Positions 50,428 through 59,474 of a stretch of 64,000 nucleotides of DNA are shown piece after piece. The stretch lies in the NCBI RefSeq assembly GCF_023094245.1, contig NZ_JALMEW010000003.1, forward strand, positions 310,001 to 374,000. Direction: 5' to 3'. The notes beneath the pieces were generated by a model, which saw nothing but the letters and a program-made list of their open reading frames with translations, did no database searches and had not been told where the DNA came from. Every line of letters begins with the position of its first letter. The first letter of the stretch is position 1. The translations under genes were made by a program, and so were the position numbers. This DNA comes from Halomonas getboli (lineage in GTDB: Bacteria; Pseudomonadota; Gammaproteobacteria; Pseudomonadales; Halomonadaceae).

Positions 50428-51447
50428 TCAGACGCCGCGGGCACCGGTGTAGAGGGTGTAGATGGAGCGGCTCGCGGTCATCAGCAGCCGGTTGCGGTCC
50501 TCGCCGGCGAAGCAGACGTTGGCGCAGACCTCGGGCAGCAGGATGCGACCGATGCGCTCGCCCTCGGCGGTGAAGATGCTGACGCCGTCCTTGCCTTCGC
50601 CGCCGGAGGTGCCGACCCAGAGATTGCCGTCCTCGTCCACGGCCATGCCGTCGTAGCCCTCGCCCTGGCCTTCCACCAGGCGCTCGCCGTCGGAGACGGC
50701 CTTGCCGTCCTCGGCGAGCGTGAAGCGGAAGATGGCGGGCGGCTGGTCGGGATAGTGCGACGGCGCGGTGTCGGTCACGTAGAGCTTGCGCCGGTCGGGG
50801 CTCAGGGCGATGCCGTTGGGCTTGTAGGGAGCGGTGGTCAGGCGCAGCGGCTCGTCCAGGGTGTCGTCGACGTAGTAGACCGCCGGCTCGATCTCCAGCT
50901 CGCGCTTGTGGCCCTCGTAGTCCACGTGGGCGCCGTAGCCGGGATCGGTGAAGATGACGCCGCCGCCGGGCAGGGTGACCAGGTCGTTGGGCGCGTTGAG
51001 GCGCTTGCCCTGCCAGCCGTCGGCCAGCACGGTCACGCCGCCGTCCCATTCATAGCGCACCACCCGGGCCGGCGAGTGCTCGCAGGCGATCAGCCGGCCG
51101 CGGTCGTCGAAGGCGTTGCCGTTGGAGTGGCCGACCTCGTGGCGCAGCACGCTGACCGTGTTGCTGGCCTCGTCCCAGCGCATCTGGCGGGCGCGGGGGA
51201 TGTCGCTGAACACCGCGTAGCGGCCGACGGCGTTCCAGGCCGGCCCCTCGAGCCACAGCCCGCCGCTCCAGATCCGCTGAAGCGGCGAGTTGAACAGCAT
51301 GTAGCGCTCGAAGCGCTCGTCGAGCACCTGCCAGCAGTCGTTGGGATAGCGTTCGGGCAGCTCGGCGCGGGCGAACAGCGAGGGGGAACTCGCCACGGCG
51401 GTCAGCGCGGCGGTCCCGGCCAGGAATTGACGGCGTCCTATCGTCAT
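50428..51447 (-). CDS. SMP-30/gluconolactonase family protein, Tat-exported
   Basis: The 339-residue protein begins with a twin-arginine signal (GRRQFLAGTAALTAVASS), so it is exported folded with its metal. The mature part is a six-bladed SMP-30/gluconolactonase propeller (WLEGPAWNAVGRYAVFSDI, NGNAFDDRGRLIACEHS, NAPNDLVTLPGG, PNGIALSPDRRKLYVTD). These motifs supply the Glu, Asn and Asp calcium/zinc ligands. It probably opens a sugar lactone in the periplasm. There is no sugar dehydrogenase gene nearby. A palindrome upstream may be its operator. Confidence 0.88.
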   Translation of the reverse strand: MTIGRRQFLAGTAALTAVASSPSLFARAELPERYPNDCWQVLDERFERYMLFNSPLQRIWSGGLWLEGPAWNAVGRYAVFSDIPRARQMRWDEASNTVSVLRHEVGHSNGNAFDDRGRLIACEHSPARVVRYEWDGGVTVLADGWQGKRLNAPNDLVTLPGGGVIFTDPGYGAHVDYEGHKRELEIEPAVYYVDDTLDEPLRLTTAPYKPNGIALSPDRRKLYVTDTAPSHYPDQPPAIFRFTLAEDGKAVSDGERLVEGQGEGYDGMAVDEDGNLWVGTSGGEGKDGVSIFTAEGERIGRILLPEVCANVCFAGEDRNRLLMTASRSIYTLYTGARGV

Positions 51448-51524
51448 ATATCACCTCATGTGAAAGCACGTTTGTTGTTCGGAGTGCGTTCATGAGGATG
51501 ACGTGAAGGTCGTGTATGTGTAAC

Positions 51525-51544
51525 TACGACAAACGTATGTTGTA
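51525..51544. promoter_or_regulatory. Imperfect palindrome upstream of the SMP-30 gene
   Basis: TACGACA (51525-51531) and TGTTGTA (51538-51544) are inverted repeats with one mismatch and a 6-base centre. It is AT-rich in a GC-rich region and about 78 bp before the SMP-30 start. It could be an operator of a GntR- or LacI-type regulator encoded elsewhere. Confidence 0.35.
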
Positions 51545-51563
51545 CATTTTGCATGGCACGCGA

Positions 51564-52172
51564 TCAGCCCTCGCGGCGCCAGGGCCCGCAGGCGGCCTCG
51601 CCCTGTTCCACCTCGATCAGCTCGTTGACCGGGAATTCAAGCGACGCGGCGCGCTCGACCAGGTCGCGGTAGATCGCGTCAGGCAGCTCGGGCGTGCGCG
51701 AGAGGATCCACAGGTAGTCGCGGTCGGGGCCGGCGACCAGCGCCCAGCCGTAGTCGTCGTCCAGCGCCAGCACGTTGTAGCCGGCGTAGAAGGGGCCGAA
51801 GAAGCTGACCTTGAGCCGGCCCTGGCCGGGCTCGCCGGTGGGATAGGCCTTGCCCTCGGCGACGTCGACCTCGCCGGTCGCGAGATCGACGCCGCGGTTG
51901 ATCACCCGGATGCCGCCGTCGTCGCGACGGGCGTAGTCGGCGGTGACGCAGTCCAGGCCCTCCTCGAAGGAGTGATCGAGGCGGGCGATCTCGTACCAGC
52001 GGCCCAGATAGCGCTCGGCGTCGAAGCCGTCGACGACCTGGGTGCCCTGGGGCATGCCGGTGCAGGCGGCGAGCCCGAGCGGCAGCAGGGCGGCGCCGAG
52101 CAGCGCCCGACCGCGGCGAGGCAGGGAAGGGAGCGAGGTGGAGCGTGGGAAGAGACGCGTGGCGGTGGGCAT
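51564..52172 (-). CDS. blc: Bacterial lipocalin (Blc-like lipoprotein)
   Basis: The protein is 202 residues. The lipobox LGLAAC places the lipidated Cys at 37 after a long basic N-terminus. The lipocalin motif is YLGRWYEIARLDHSFE (the G-x-W signature), and the end of the barrel has YGWALVAGPDRDYLWILSRT. Blc binds lysophospholipids at the outer membrane. The start at 52172 has GGAGG upstream; a longer frame is open but unlikely. It is alone. Confidence 0.9.
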   Translation of the reverse strand: MPTATRLFPRSTSLPSLPRRGRALLGAALLPLGLAACTGMPQGTQVVDGFDAERYLGRWYEIARLDHSFEEGLDCVTADYARRDDGGIRVINRGVDLATGEVDVAEGKAYPTGEPGQGRLKVSFFGPFYAGYNVLALDDDYGWALVAGPDRDYLWILSRTPELPDAIYRDLVERAASLEFPVNELIEVEQGEAACGPWRREG

Positions 52173-52317
52173 CGGGACCTCCGTGTCGAGTGCGTGCCGG
52201 CTCGGATCAGCATAATCGCGAACCGGCGCGACCTCCAGGCGGCTACCGCGAAAGATGGCTAGGCTGCATAGGCGCAACCGCTATCCCTTATTGCTCAACG
52301 CCTCAGGAGGCAGACTC

Positions 52318-52914
52318 ATGACCCAGGTGCTGGTGCTCTATCACTCCATGTACGGCCATATCGATACCCTGGCCCGGGCCGTGGCCGACGGGGCCGGCCG
52401 CGTCGCCGGCGTCGAGGTCACCGTCAAGCGCGTGCCCGAGACCATGGACGCCGAGGTCTTCGCCAAGGCCGGCGGCCGGACCTTCGACACCCCCGAGGCG
52501 AGCCCCCAGGAGCTGGCCGACTACGATGCGCTGATCGTCGGCACGCCCACGCGCTTCGGCAACATGTCCGGCCAGATGCGCACCTTTTTCGACCAGACCG
52601 GCGGCCTGTGGGCCAAGGGCGCGCTGCGCGGCAAGGTCGCCAGCGTCTTCACCTCTACCGGCACCGGCGGCGGCAACGAGTCCACCATCCTCAGCGTGTG
52701 GCCGACCCTGGCCCACCACGGCATGGTGATCGTGCCGCTGGGCTACGGCCTCGAGGCCCAGTTCGACATCTCCGAGGTCAAGGGCGGCTCGCCCTACGGC
52801 GCCGCGACCCTCGCCGGCGGCGACGGCTCGCGCCAGCCGAGCGACACGGAGCTCGAGCTGGCGCGCTTCCAGGGCGAGCACGTGGCCGGCATCGCGGCGA
52901 AGCTGGCCGGCTAG
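52318..52914 (+). CDS. wrbA: NAD(P)H:quinone oxidoreductase WrbA
   Basis: This 198-residue flavodoxin-like FMN enzyme reduces quinones by two electrons and protects from redox stress. The motifs are [17 protein letters not shown] (phosphate loop), [20 protein letters not shown] and [12 protein letters not shown]. The length equals that of E. coli WrbA (198). AGGAGG precedes the ATG. It ends at a strong hairpin. Confidence 0.95.
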   Translation: MTQVLVLYHSMYGHIDTLARAVADGAGRVAGVEVTVKRVPETMDAEVFAKAGGRTFDTPEASPQELADYDALIVGTPTRFGNMSGQMRTFFDQTGGLWAKGALRGKVASVFTSTGTGGGNESTILSVWPTLAHHGMVIVPLGYGLEAQFDISEVKGGSPYGAATLAGGDGSRQPSDTELELARFQGEHVAGIAAKLAG

Positions 52915-52932
52915 TCCGCTCGATTCGGCGCA

Positions 52933-52962
52933 GACGACGCCCCGCTGCCGCGGGGCGTCGTC
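52933..52962 (+). terminator. Hairpin after wrbA
   Basis: GACGACGCCCCGC pairs perfectly with GCGGGGCGTCGTC (13 bp) around a TGCC loop. It lies between convergent wrbA and the tartrate dehydrogenase gene. Confidence 0.75.
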
Positions 52963-52991
52963 GTTCAGGGGCCGTCGTTGCGGGCCCTCAT

Positions 52992-54071
52992 TCACGCATC
53001 GGCGGCAATGCGCTCGGCGATGGCGCGGCCCAGGCCCGCGGTGGTGCCGAGGCCCTTGAGATCCGGCGTCAGCGTCCCGGCGTCGCCCTCGGCTAGCACC
53101 GCCTCGATGGCGGCGAGGATGGCCGCGCCGGCCTCCGGGTGGCCCAGGTGCTCGAGCATCATGGCGCCGGACCAGATCTGGCCGATGGGGTTGGCGATGC
53201 CGCGCCCGGCGATGTCCGGGGCGCTGCCGTGGACCGGCTCGAACAGGCTCGGGAAGGTGCCCTCGGGGTTGATGTTGGCCGAGGGCGCCACGCCGATGGT
53301 GCCGGTGCAGGCCGGGCCCAGGTCGGAGAGGATGTCGCCGAACAGGTTGCTGGCCACCACCACGTCGAACCAGTCCGGGTGGAGCACGAAGTTGGCGGTG
53401 AGGATGTCGATGTGGAACTTGTCGACCTCGACCTCCGGATAGCGCTCGCCCATGGCCGCCACGCGCGTGTCCCACCAGGGCATTGTGATGGCGATGCCGT
53501 TGGACTTGGTGGCCGAAGTGAGCTTTTTTCTCGGCCGCGACTGAGCCAGGTCGTAGGCGTACTTCAGCACCCGGTCCACGCCGGTGCGGGTCATCACCGT
53601 CTCCTGGATCACCACCTCGCGCTCGGTGCCCTCGAACATGGTGCCGCCGACGCTGGAGTACTCGCCTTCGGTGTTCTCGCGCACCACGTAGAAGTCGATG
53701 TCGCCCGGCCGGCGCCCGGCCAGCGGGCTCTCGATGCCCGGCAGCAGGCGGCAGGGGCGCAGATTGACGTACTGGTCGAACTCGCGGCGGAACTTGAGCA
53801 GCGAGCCCCACAGCGAGACGTGGTCCGGCACCTTCTCCGGCCAGCCGATGGCGCCGTAGTAGAGGGCGTCGAAGGCGACCAGGGTCGAATGCCAGTCGTC
53901 GGGCAGCATCTGGCCGTGCTCGAGGTAGTAGTCGCAGCTGGCGAAGTCGAAGGCCTCGAAGGCCAGGTCGAGGTCGAAGCGGCGGGCGGCGGCCTCCAGG
54001 GCGCGCAGGCCCTCGGGCATGACTTCCTTGCCGATGCCGTCACCGGCGAGCACGGCGATGCGCTGGGTCAT
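52992..54071 (-). CDS. Tartrate dehydrogenase / D-malate dehydrogenase family
   Basis: This 359-residue protein belongs to the isocitrate/isopropylmalate dehydrogenase family and is close to TtuC/DmlA. These enzymes oxidise and decarboxylate tartrate, D-malate or isopropylmalate with NAD and Mn/Mg. Motifs are IAVLAGDGIGKEV, YYGAIGWP, RENTEGEYSSVGG and SNLFGDILSDLGPACTGTIG. The substrate loop FRREFDQYVNLRPCRL fits the tartrate/D-malate group. A LysR gene is divergent, as for dmlA-dmlR. Which of the two substrates is physiological cannot be told from the sequence. Confidence 0.9.
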   Translation of the reverse strand: MTQRIAVLAGDGIGKEVMPEGLRALEAAARRFDLDLAFEAFDFASCDYYLEHGQMLPDDWHSTLVAFDALYYGAIGWPEKVPDHVSLWGSLLKFRREFDQYVNLRPCRLLPGIESPLAGRRPGDIDFYVVRENTEGEYSSVGGTMFEGTEREVVIQETVMTRTGVDRVLKYAYDLAQSRPRKKLTSATKSNGIAITMPWWDTRVAAMGERYPEVEVDKFHIDILTANFVLHPDWFDVVVASNLFGDILSDLGPACTGTIGVAPSANINPEGTFPSLFEPVHGSAPDIAGRGIANPIGQIWSGAMMLEHLGHPEAGAAILAAIEAVLAEGDAGTLTPDLKGLGTTAGLGRAIAERIAADA

Positions 54072-54164
54072 GGGAACTCCTGTCGGGGAATGAGCGTAGG
54101 TCTAGTCTAGCGGCGGGCATGGCGGAGATAATCGGGGTAACATTCAAGCCATTGTTGATTTCAG

Positions 54165-55127
54165 ATGGAGAATGCGGTGGCGCCCCTCGACGATCTGGCC
54201 TTCTTCCGGCGCCTGGCCCGGGCCGGCAGCCTGACCGCCACCGCCCGGGAGCTGGGGCTGTCGCTGTCGGCGGTGAGCAAGCGCCTGCAGCGGCTCGAGG
54301 CACGCCTGGGCGTGTCGCTGGCGGCGCGTACCACCCGACGGCTGACGCTGACCGCCGAGGGTGAGCGCTATCTGGCCCGCGGCGGCGCCATCCTCGACGA
54401 CCTGGCCGAGCTCGAGGAGACCCTTGGCGATCGCGGCGCCGAGCTGTCCGGGCCGCTGCGCATCAACGCCACCTTCGGCTTCGGCCGTCGCCACGTGGCG
54501 CCGCTGCTGTCGGCCTTCTGCAGTCGACACCCGCGCCTGGAGGCGAGCCTCGAGCTGACCAACTTTCCGCTCGGCCTGGCCGACCAGGGCATCGACATCG
54601 GTATCCGGGTCGGCGAGCCGCCGGACTCGCGTCTGGTGGCCCGGCGCATCCTGGCCAGCCGGCGCGTGCTGTGCGCGGCGCCGGGCTACGTGGCCGACAT
54701 GCCGCCGCTGAACGAGCCGACCGATCTGGCCCGACACCCCTGTCTGGTGCTGCGCGAGATCGCCAGCGACTACGCGGTATGGCGCTTCGAGCGCCGCGAC
54801 GTCTCGGACCAGGAGCGTGCGGTCAAGGTCACCGGCCCGCTGGCCAGCAACGACGGCGAGGTGATCCGTGGCCTGGCTCGCGAGGGCCATGGCATCGCCC
54901 TGCGCTCCTGGTGGGACGTGCACGAGGATCTGGCCGCGGGGCGCCTGGTCGAACTGCTGCCGAGCTGGCGGGGCGTGCGCGCGGACTTCCATGCCGTGTA
55001 TGATCGGCGCCGCCATGTCCCGCTGCGGATTCGTGCCTTCATCGCCTATCTTGAGCAGGAGATGCCGGGACGCGTGCCGGCACAGGACGTGCTTCCGCAA
55101 GCCAGGCAAGGAGAGTCGCCACCGTGA
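54165..55127 (+). CDS. LysR-family regulator (DmlR-like)
   Basis: The protein is 320 residues. The N-terminal HTH reads LDDLAFFRRLARAGSLTATA, LSLSAVSKRLQRLE, and the effector domain follows (NATFGFGRRHVAPLLSAF, LGLADQGIDIGIRVGE). This matches the CrgA/DmlR branch. It is divergent from the tartrate/D-malate dehydrogenase and most likely activates it. Its stop codon overlaps the GTG start of the following glycosyltransferase by 4 bases (GTGA), an unusual pairing for a LysR gene. Confidence 0.88.
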   Translation: MENAVAPLDDLAFFRRLARAGSLTATARELGLSLSAVSKRLQRLEARLGVSLAARTTRRLTLTAEGERYLARGGAILDDLAELEETLGDRGAELSGPLRINATFGFGRRHVAPLLSAFCSRHPRLEASLELTNFPLGLADQGIDIGIRVGEPPDSRLVARRILASRRVLCAAPGYVADMPPLNEPTDLARHPCLVLREIASDYAVWRFERRDVSDQERAVKVTGPLASNDGEVIRGLAREGHGIALRSWWDVHEDLAAGRLVELLPSWRGVRADFHAVYDRRRHVPLRIRAFIAYLEQEMPGRVPAQDVLPQARQGESPP

Positions 55128-56449
55128 ATGTGCTGATGTTCACCAATACCTATCTGCCCATCGTCGGCGGCGTCAGCGAGTCGGTGCAGCGGCTCAAGCG
55201 GCAGCTCCAGGCCGCGGGGCACAAGGTGCTGGTGGTGGCCCCGCGCCTGGAGGGGCAGCCCGACTTCGAAGCCGACGTGGTGCGGGTGGTCGCGGTCCAG
55301 CACTTCAACGGCAGCGACTTCTCGCTGCCGGTGCCGATCCCCGGTCAGCTCTACGACGCCATCGAGGCCTTCGAGCCGGACCTGGTGCATGCCCATCACC
55401 CTTTCCTGCTCGGCGACACCGCGGCCCGCGCCGCCGAGACCTACGGCCTGCCGCTGGTGTTCACCCACCACACCCTCTACGAGCACTACACCCACTACGT
55501 GCCGGGCGACTCGCCGCGCATGCAGCGCTTCGCCGTGGCCCTGGCCACCCAGTACACCTGGCTGTGCGACGCCGTCATCGCGCCCAGCGAGAGCATCCGC
55601 GACCTGCTGCTGGCGCGGGACGGCAATCCCGAGATCCGCGTGGTGCCGAGCGGCGTGGATACGGCGCGTTTCACCCAGGGCGACGGCGCCGCCTGCCGGG
55701 AAGCGCAGGGCATTCCCGAGGACGCCTACGTGATCGGCCACCTGGGGCGGCTGGCCCGGGAGAAGAATCTGGTGTTTCTGGCCGAGGCGGTGTGCCAGGC
55801 GCTGGACGCGCGGCCGGAGGCCCACTTCCTGGTGGTCGGCGACGGCGATGCCGCCGAGGGCATGGCCGCGGTGGCCGAGGAGTGGGGCGTGGACGCGCGC
55901 GTCCACTTCACCGGGCGCCTGCAGGGCCAGGCGCTGATCGACGCCTACCACGCCATGGACGTCTTCGCCTTCGCCTCCCACAGCGAGACCCAGGGCATGG
56001 TGGTGGCCGAGGCCATGGCCGCTGGCCTGCCGGTGGTGGCGGTCGAGGCGCCCGGCGTGGTCGAGGTGGTGGCGGACGGCGAGAACGGCCGCCTGCTGGC
56101 CGAGGACGACGCCGATGCCATGGCGGCGGCGCTGATCGAGCTCGGTGACGCCGCGGTGCGCAAGCCGCTGCATCACGGCGCCCTGGTGACCGCTGCCGAC
56201 TACGACGAGCGGCTCTGCGCCGAGCGCTGCCTGGCCGTCTATCGGCGGGTGATCGCCCGCGGCGGCCCCTTCACCCACGCCGACGAGGGCGGCTGGGATC
56301 GGGTGCGCGGCCGGCTGGGCGCCGAGTGGCAGATGCTGCGCTATCGCGGGCGGATCCTGCGCCACCTGGTGCAGGAGGAGTGGGAGCAGGAGCGGCCCTC
56401 CTGGTGGCCCGGCAATCGCTCCGACGAGCCCGAACTGCCCTCCAAGTAA
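55124..56449 (+). CDS. Glycosyltransferase family 4 protein
   Basis: This 441-residue GT-B glycosyltransferase has an N-terminal acceptor domain (FTNTYLPIVGGVSESVQRLK) and a C-terminal nucleotide-sugar domain (GHLGRLAREKN, and SHSETQGMVVAEAMAAGLP with the E-x7-E motif). The sequence resembles transferases that add hexoses to diacylglycerol or similar lipids, but acceptor and sugar are not proven. It has no membrane helix and probably acts at the inner membrane. The GTG start has AAGGAG upstream. The C-terminus is extended and rich in Arg, Trp and Glu. A small hairpin follows. Confidence 0.85.
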   Translation: MNVLMFTNTYLPIVGGVSESVQRLKRQLQAAGHKVLVVAPRLEGQPDFEADVVRVVAVQHFNGSDFSLPVPIPGQLYDAIEAFEPDLVHAHHPFLLGDTAARAAETYGLPLVFTHHTLYEHYTHYVPGDSPRMQRFAVALATQYTWLCDAVIAPSESIRDLLLARDGNPEIRVVPSGVDTARFTQGDGAACREAQGIPEDAYVIGHLGRLAREKNLVFLAEAVCQALDARPEAHFLVVGDGDAAEGMAAVAEEWGVDARVHFTGRLQGQALIDAYHAMDVFAFASHSETQGMVVAEAMAAGLPVVAVEAPGVVEVVADGENGRLLAEDDADAMAAALIELGDAAVRKPLHHGALVTAADYDERLCAERCLAVYRRVIARGGPFTHADEGGWDRVRGRLGAEWQMLRYRGRILRHLVQEEWEQERPSWWPGNRSDEPELPSK

Positions 56450-56471
56450 GCCGCCCTCCATGTAGGCGGCT
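56449..56471. terminator. Hairpin between glycosyltransferase and VTT gene
   Basis: AGCCGCC (56449-56455) and GGCGGCT (56465-56471) are perfect 7-bp arms with a 9-base loop, overlapping the glycosyltransferase stop codon. The two flanking genes are convergent. Confidence 0.45.
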
Positions 56472-56525
56472 CTGCAAGCGCGCCACTCTCTATCGTGCGA
56501 GCTCCTCGAGGCCGGCCGGTCCCCG

Positions 56526-57203
56526 TCAGCGGCGCCGGCGGCGATCGGCCCAGCGCTTGAGTCCGAACAGCAGCCCCGCCCCCAGCGCCAGCCCGCCCAG
56601 GGCCACGATCACTTCCTTGCGGCTCTCGGCGGCGGCCAGCTGTCCGAGCTGGCTGCCGAGCAGCGTCACCCCGGCGAGCCCCGGCAGGATGCCCAGGGTC
56701 GAGCCGATCATGTAGTCGCGAAAGCGCAGGTGAAAGGCGCCGGCCATCATGTTGGTCAGGGTGAAGGGAGCCAGCGGCAGCAGGTTGACCAGCGTCATGG
56801 TGCGGATGCCGCGCCCCGAGAGGTAGCGCGACATCCCCTTGAGCCGCTGGCCGCCGTAGCGCAGCAGGGCATCGCGTCCCAGCTTGCGACCCACCCACCA
56901 GGTCAGCACCGAGGCGCTGAGCGTGCCGGCCAGGGCGTAGCCGAAGCCCCACCAGGGGCCGAACAGCAGCCCCGTCAGCGCCACCAGCAGGCTCAGCGGG
57001 AACATCACCAGCGAGGCGCCGGCGTAGACCGCCATCACCACCAGCACCGCCCAGGGCGCGTCGCGCCAGGCCACCGAGCCCTTGGCCAGGGCCATCAGGC
57101 TGTCGACGGTCAGCAGGTCCTGCATGGCCAGCCACTGCCACAGCAGGCCGAGGGAGACGAGCAGGGTGAGGGTCAGGGCGATGAGGCCGAGGGATCGGGA
57201 CAT
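56526..57203 (-). CDS. TVP38/TMEM64 (VTT/DedA-like) membrane protein
   Basis: This 225-residue membrane protein has about five or six helices and the VTT-domain core SLLVALTGLLFGPWWGFGYA, GRKLGRDALLRYGGQRLK and NLLPLAPFTLTNMMAGAF. Members of the DedA/TVP38 group include undecaprenyl-phosphate and phospholipid flippases or scramblases. The C-terminus is very basic. It converges on the glycosyltransferase; both could serve envelope lipids, but they are on opposite strands. Confidence 0.85.
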   Translation of the reverse strand: MSRSLGLIALTLTLLVSLGLLWQWLAMQDLLTVDSLMALAKGSVAWRDAPWAVLVVMAVYAGASLVMFPLSLLVALTGLLFGPWWGFGYALAGTLSASVLTWWVGRKLGRDALLRYGGQRLKGMSRYLSGRGIRTMTLVNLLPLAPFTLTNMMAGAFHLRFRDYMIGSTLGILPGLAGVTLLGSQLGQLAAAESRKEVIVALGGLALGAGLLFGLKRWADRRRRR

Positions 57204-57303
57204 GGGGCGCGAGCTTCCTGTTCAGCGTCAGGCCACAGCATACGGCAGTGACGCCATGGCCCAAAGCCCCGGCGCCGCAGGACCGCGACGCCGGGCTGGC
57301 GGA

Positions 57304-58473
57304 TCAGGCGTCGCGCGCCAGTACCCGCAGGCGGGACTCGCACAGGTCGAGGTCCAGGTAGGTGCCCTGGAGGTGGCGGCGGCCGCTCTCCGGGTTGAAG
57401 GCCTGGCGGCCGTGCAGTACCCGGCGGTTGTCGAAGGCGACCATCTGGCCCGGGGCCAGGGCGAATTCGAGCCGGTTGTCCGGATCCTGGGCCAGCTGCC
57501 AGAAGGCGCGGTAGGCGTCGTACCAGGCGTCGATCTGCTCCAGCGGCAGGCGCAGGGTGTCGCGGATCCAGTTGTTGAGGCGCACCTCGATGACGTTCCC
57601 GGCCGCATCGAGCGACAGCAGCGGGGCGGTCAGCACGATGTCGTGCGCCTCGTCCTGAAAGCGGAAGTCGATCGGCGTCTCGGCGAGGCGGCGGAACGCC
57701 TCCGGGGCCTGGCGACGCAGGGCCTCGGCCGCGGCGAAGCCGTCGACGAAGGTCGACTCGCCGCCCTCGGCGTCGTTCTCCAGGCAGTAGAGCAGCTGGA
57801 TGTCCGGCGGATGGCGCCAGTTCGGCAGGTCGGTGTGCAGCGCCAGGCCGATGGCGGTGTAGGCGGCGTTGTTGGGGGTGGGCTTGGAGCGAACGTCGAA
57901 GCGGGCGCCGAAGTTGGTGGCGCGCAGCGGGCCGATGCGGCCGGCCAGGCGGCTGACTTCCTCGTCGGCCAGCGGGCCGTCCTCGAGCAGCACCAGGCCG
58001 TCACGCAGCAGGGCGGTCAGCCAGGCGCGTTCGCCCTCGGCGCCGGCCACGAAGTCGGCGTGGGCGACGCTGACGGGGCGGAAGCCTTCCTGCCAGGGGC
58101 GGCGAGCCGGCACGGCGTCGCGGCGTGGCTGGCCGGGGCGGCGCTGGTGCAGCCAGCCGGCGTCGAAGCGGCTGACGTGGCCGTCGGCCCAGATCAGCGT
58201 CAGGTTGCCGTCCTCGAGGCTCGCCTCGAGCGTCTCCGGCACCTCGAGGCCCATGTAGAGGCGCTCGCGGGTGGTCGGATGGCGGCACTCGGGGCAGGCG
58301 CAGTGGTCGCGCAGCCAGCTCAGCGGAAAGGCGGCGCGCTCGCCGTCTTCCCAGGCCAGGGTCAGGCGGGTCGCGCCGGCGTCGACCTCGATCAGCCCGG
58401 CGCCGCCGGCATGGTCGTCGAGTTCGGCCATGGGCAGGCTGGGGCGTGCTTCGGCGGTCGGCGTGTCGGTCAT
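57304..58473 (-). CDS. Gamma-butyrobetaine dioxygenase
   Basis: This 389-residue iron/2-oxoglutarate dioxygenase hydroxylates gamma-butyrobetaine to carnitine. The N-terminal zinc domain keeps Cys58, Cys60 and Cys63 in LRDHCACPECRHPTTRER, with His99 as probable fourth ligand. The iron ligands are in LALHTDLPNW and RRVLHGRQAF. The start at 58473 has GGAGGAG upstream; an extension upstream is not homologous. A LysR regulator is divergent with a palindrome between. Carnitine and betaines are osmolytes in halophiles, which fits the host. Confidence 0.9.
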   Translation of the reverse strand: MTDTPTAEARPSLPMAELDDHAGGAGLIEVDAGATRLTLAWEDGERAAFPLSWLRDHCACPECRHPTTRERLYMGLEVPETLEASLEDGNLTLIWADGHVSRFDAGWLHQRRPGQPRRDAVPARRPWQEGFRPVSVAHADFVAGAEGERAWLTALLRDGLVLLEDGPLADEEVSRLAGRIGPLRATNFGARFDVRSKPTPNNAAYTAIGLALHTDLPNWRHPPDIQLLYCLENDAEGGESTFVDGFAAAEALRRQAPEAFRRLAETPIDFRFQDEAHDIVLTAPLLSLDAAGNVIEVRLNNWIRDTLRLPLEQIDAWYDAYRAFWQLAQDPDNRLEFALAPGQMVAFDNRRVLHGRQAFNPESGRRHLQGTYLDLDLCESRLRVLARDA

Positions 58474-58540
58474 GATCGGCTCCTCCTTCATGGATGCGAC
58501 GAGGATGAAGGCTGGGCGCTGCGCCGACAAACGATTAATC

Positions 58541-58557
58541 TGGGGCCTATGACCCCA
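58541..58557. promoter_or_regulatory. Palindrome in the divergent promoter of the butyrobetaine dioxygenase
   Basis: TGGGG (58541-58545) and CCCCA (58553-58557) flank seven bases, CCTATGA. It is centred between the dioxygenase gene and its LysR regulator and is a candidate operator. Confidence 0.45.
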
Positions 58558-58580
58558 TAAAATTTATGACAGGCTTTTTC

Positions 58581-59459
58581 ATGATGTCGCTGCCACCGCT
58601 GCTGTGGCTGCAGGCCTTCGAGGCCGCCGCCCGCACCCTGAGCTTCACCGCCGCCGGCCACGAGCTCGGCGTCACCCAGGCCGCGATCAGCCAGCGGGTG
58701 CGCCTGCTCGAGGATCGCCTGGGCCAGCGGCTGTTCGTGCGCCACCCGCGCAGCCTGAGCCTGACGCCCGCCGGCCAGGCCTGGCTGCCCAGCCTGCAGG
58801 ACGCCTTCACGCGGCTGGCCGAGGGCACCCAGGAGGTGTTCGGCGAGCCCGGCGAGTCGCCAGTGACCCTGCGTACCACGCCGGTGGTGCAGCAGAACTG
58901 GCTGGCCTCCCGGGTGGCGGCCTTCCGCGAGTCCCATCCCGACATCGCGCTGCGCCTGGTCAGCGCCATCTGGCCGGACGACTTCGGCCCCGAGGGCGCC
59001 GATCTGGAGATCCGCTACGGCCGCGGCGACTGGCCGGGCGTGGAAGCGCTGTCGCTGGGCCAGGCGGTGATGGTGCCGGTGTGCGCGCCGGCGCTGGCCG
59101 AGCGCCTGACGACGCCGGCGGACCTGGCCGGCCACACCCTGCTGCATGCGGTGGGGTTTGCGGTGGGCTGGCCGGCCTGGCTGGAGGCGGTGGGCGCCGC
59201 GGGGATGGAGTCACGCTGTGCGGCGCTGTCCTGCGACAACCAGATGATGACCCTGTCGCTGGCCGCCCGCGGTGCGGGCATCGCGCTGACGCACCGCCGG
59301 CTGGTGACGGAGCGCGACGATCTGGTCATCGCCCTGGACCTGCCGGTGGAAAGCGACGAGGGCTTCTGGCTGGTGCGACAGGCGCGGCGCCGGCCGCGCC
59401 CGGAGGCCGAACGGCTGTGGGCGTGGCTGGCGCGGGGGCTCGAGTCGCCGGCCGGCTGA
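58581..59459 (+). CDS. LysR-family regulator (GcvA-like)
   Basis: The protein is 292 residues. The N-terminus (LPPLLWLQAFEAAARTLSFT, AGHELGVTQAAISQRVRLLE) and SDDF-like centre fit the GcvA/AmpR branch. It is divergent from gamma-butyrobetaine dioxygenase and probably regulates it in response to gamma-butyrobetaine or carnitine. Two in-frame ATG codons lie close together at 58581-58586, and one more at 58566; 58581 has ACAGG at suitable distance. Confidence 0.85.
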   Translation: MMSLPPLLWLQAFEAAARTLSFTAAGHELGVTQAAISQRVRLLEDRLGQRLFVRHPRSLSLTPAGQAWLPSLQDAFTRLAEGTQEVFGEPGESPVTLRTTPVVQQNWLASRVAAFRESHPDIALRLVSAIWPDDFGPEGADLEIRYGRGDWPGVEALSLGQAVMVPVCAPALAERLTTPADLAGHTLLHAVGFAVGWPAWLEAVGAAGMESRCAALSCDNQMMTLSLAARGAGIALTHRRLVTERDDLVIALDLPVESDEGFWLVRQARRRPRPEAERLWAWLARGLESPAG

Positions 59460-59474
59460 GCCGGAGCGGCGGAT

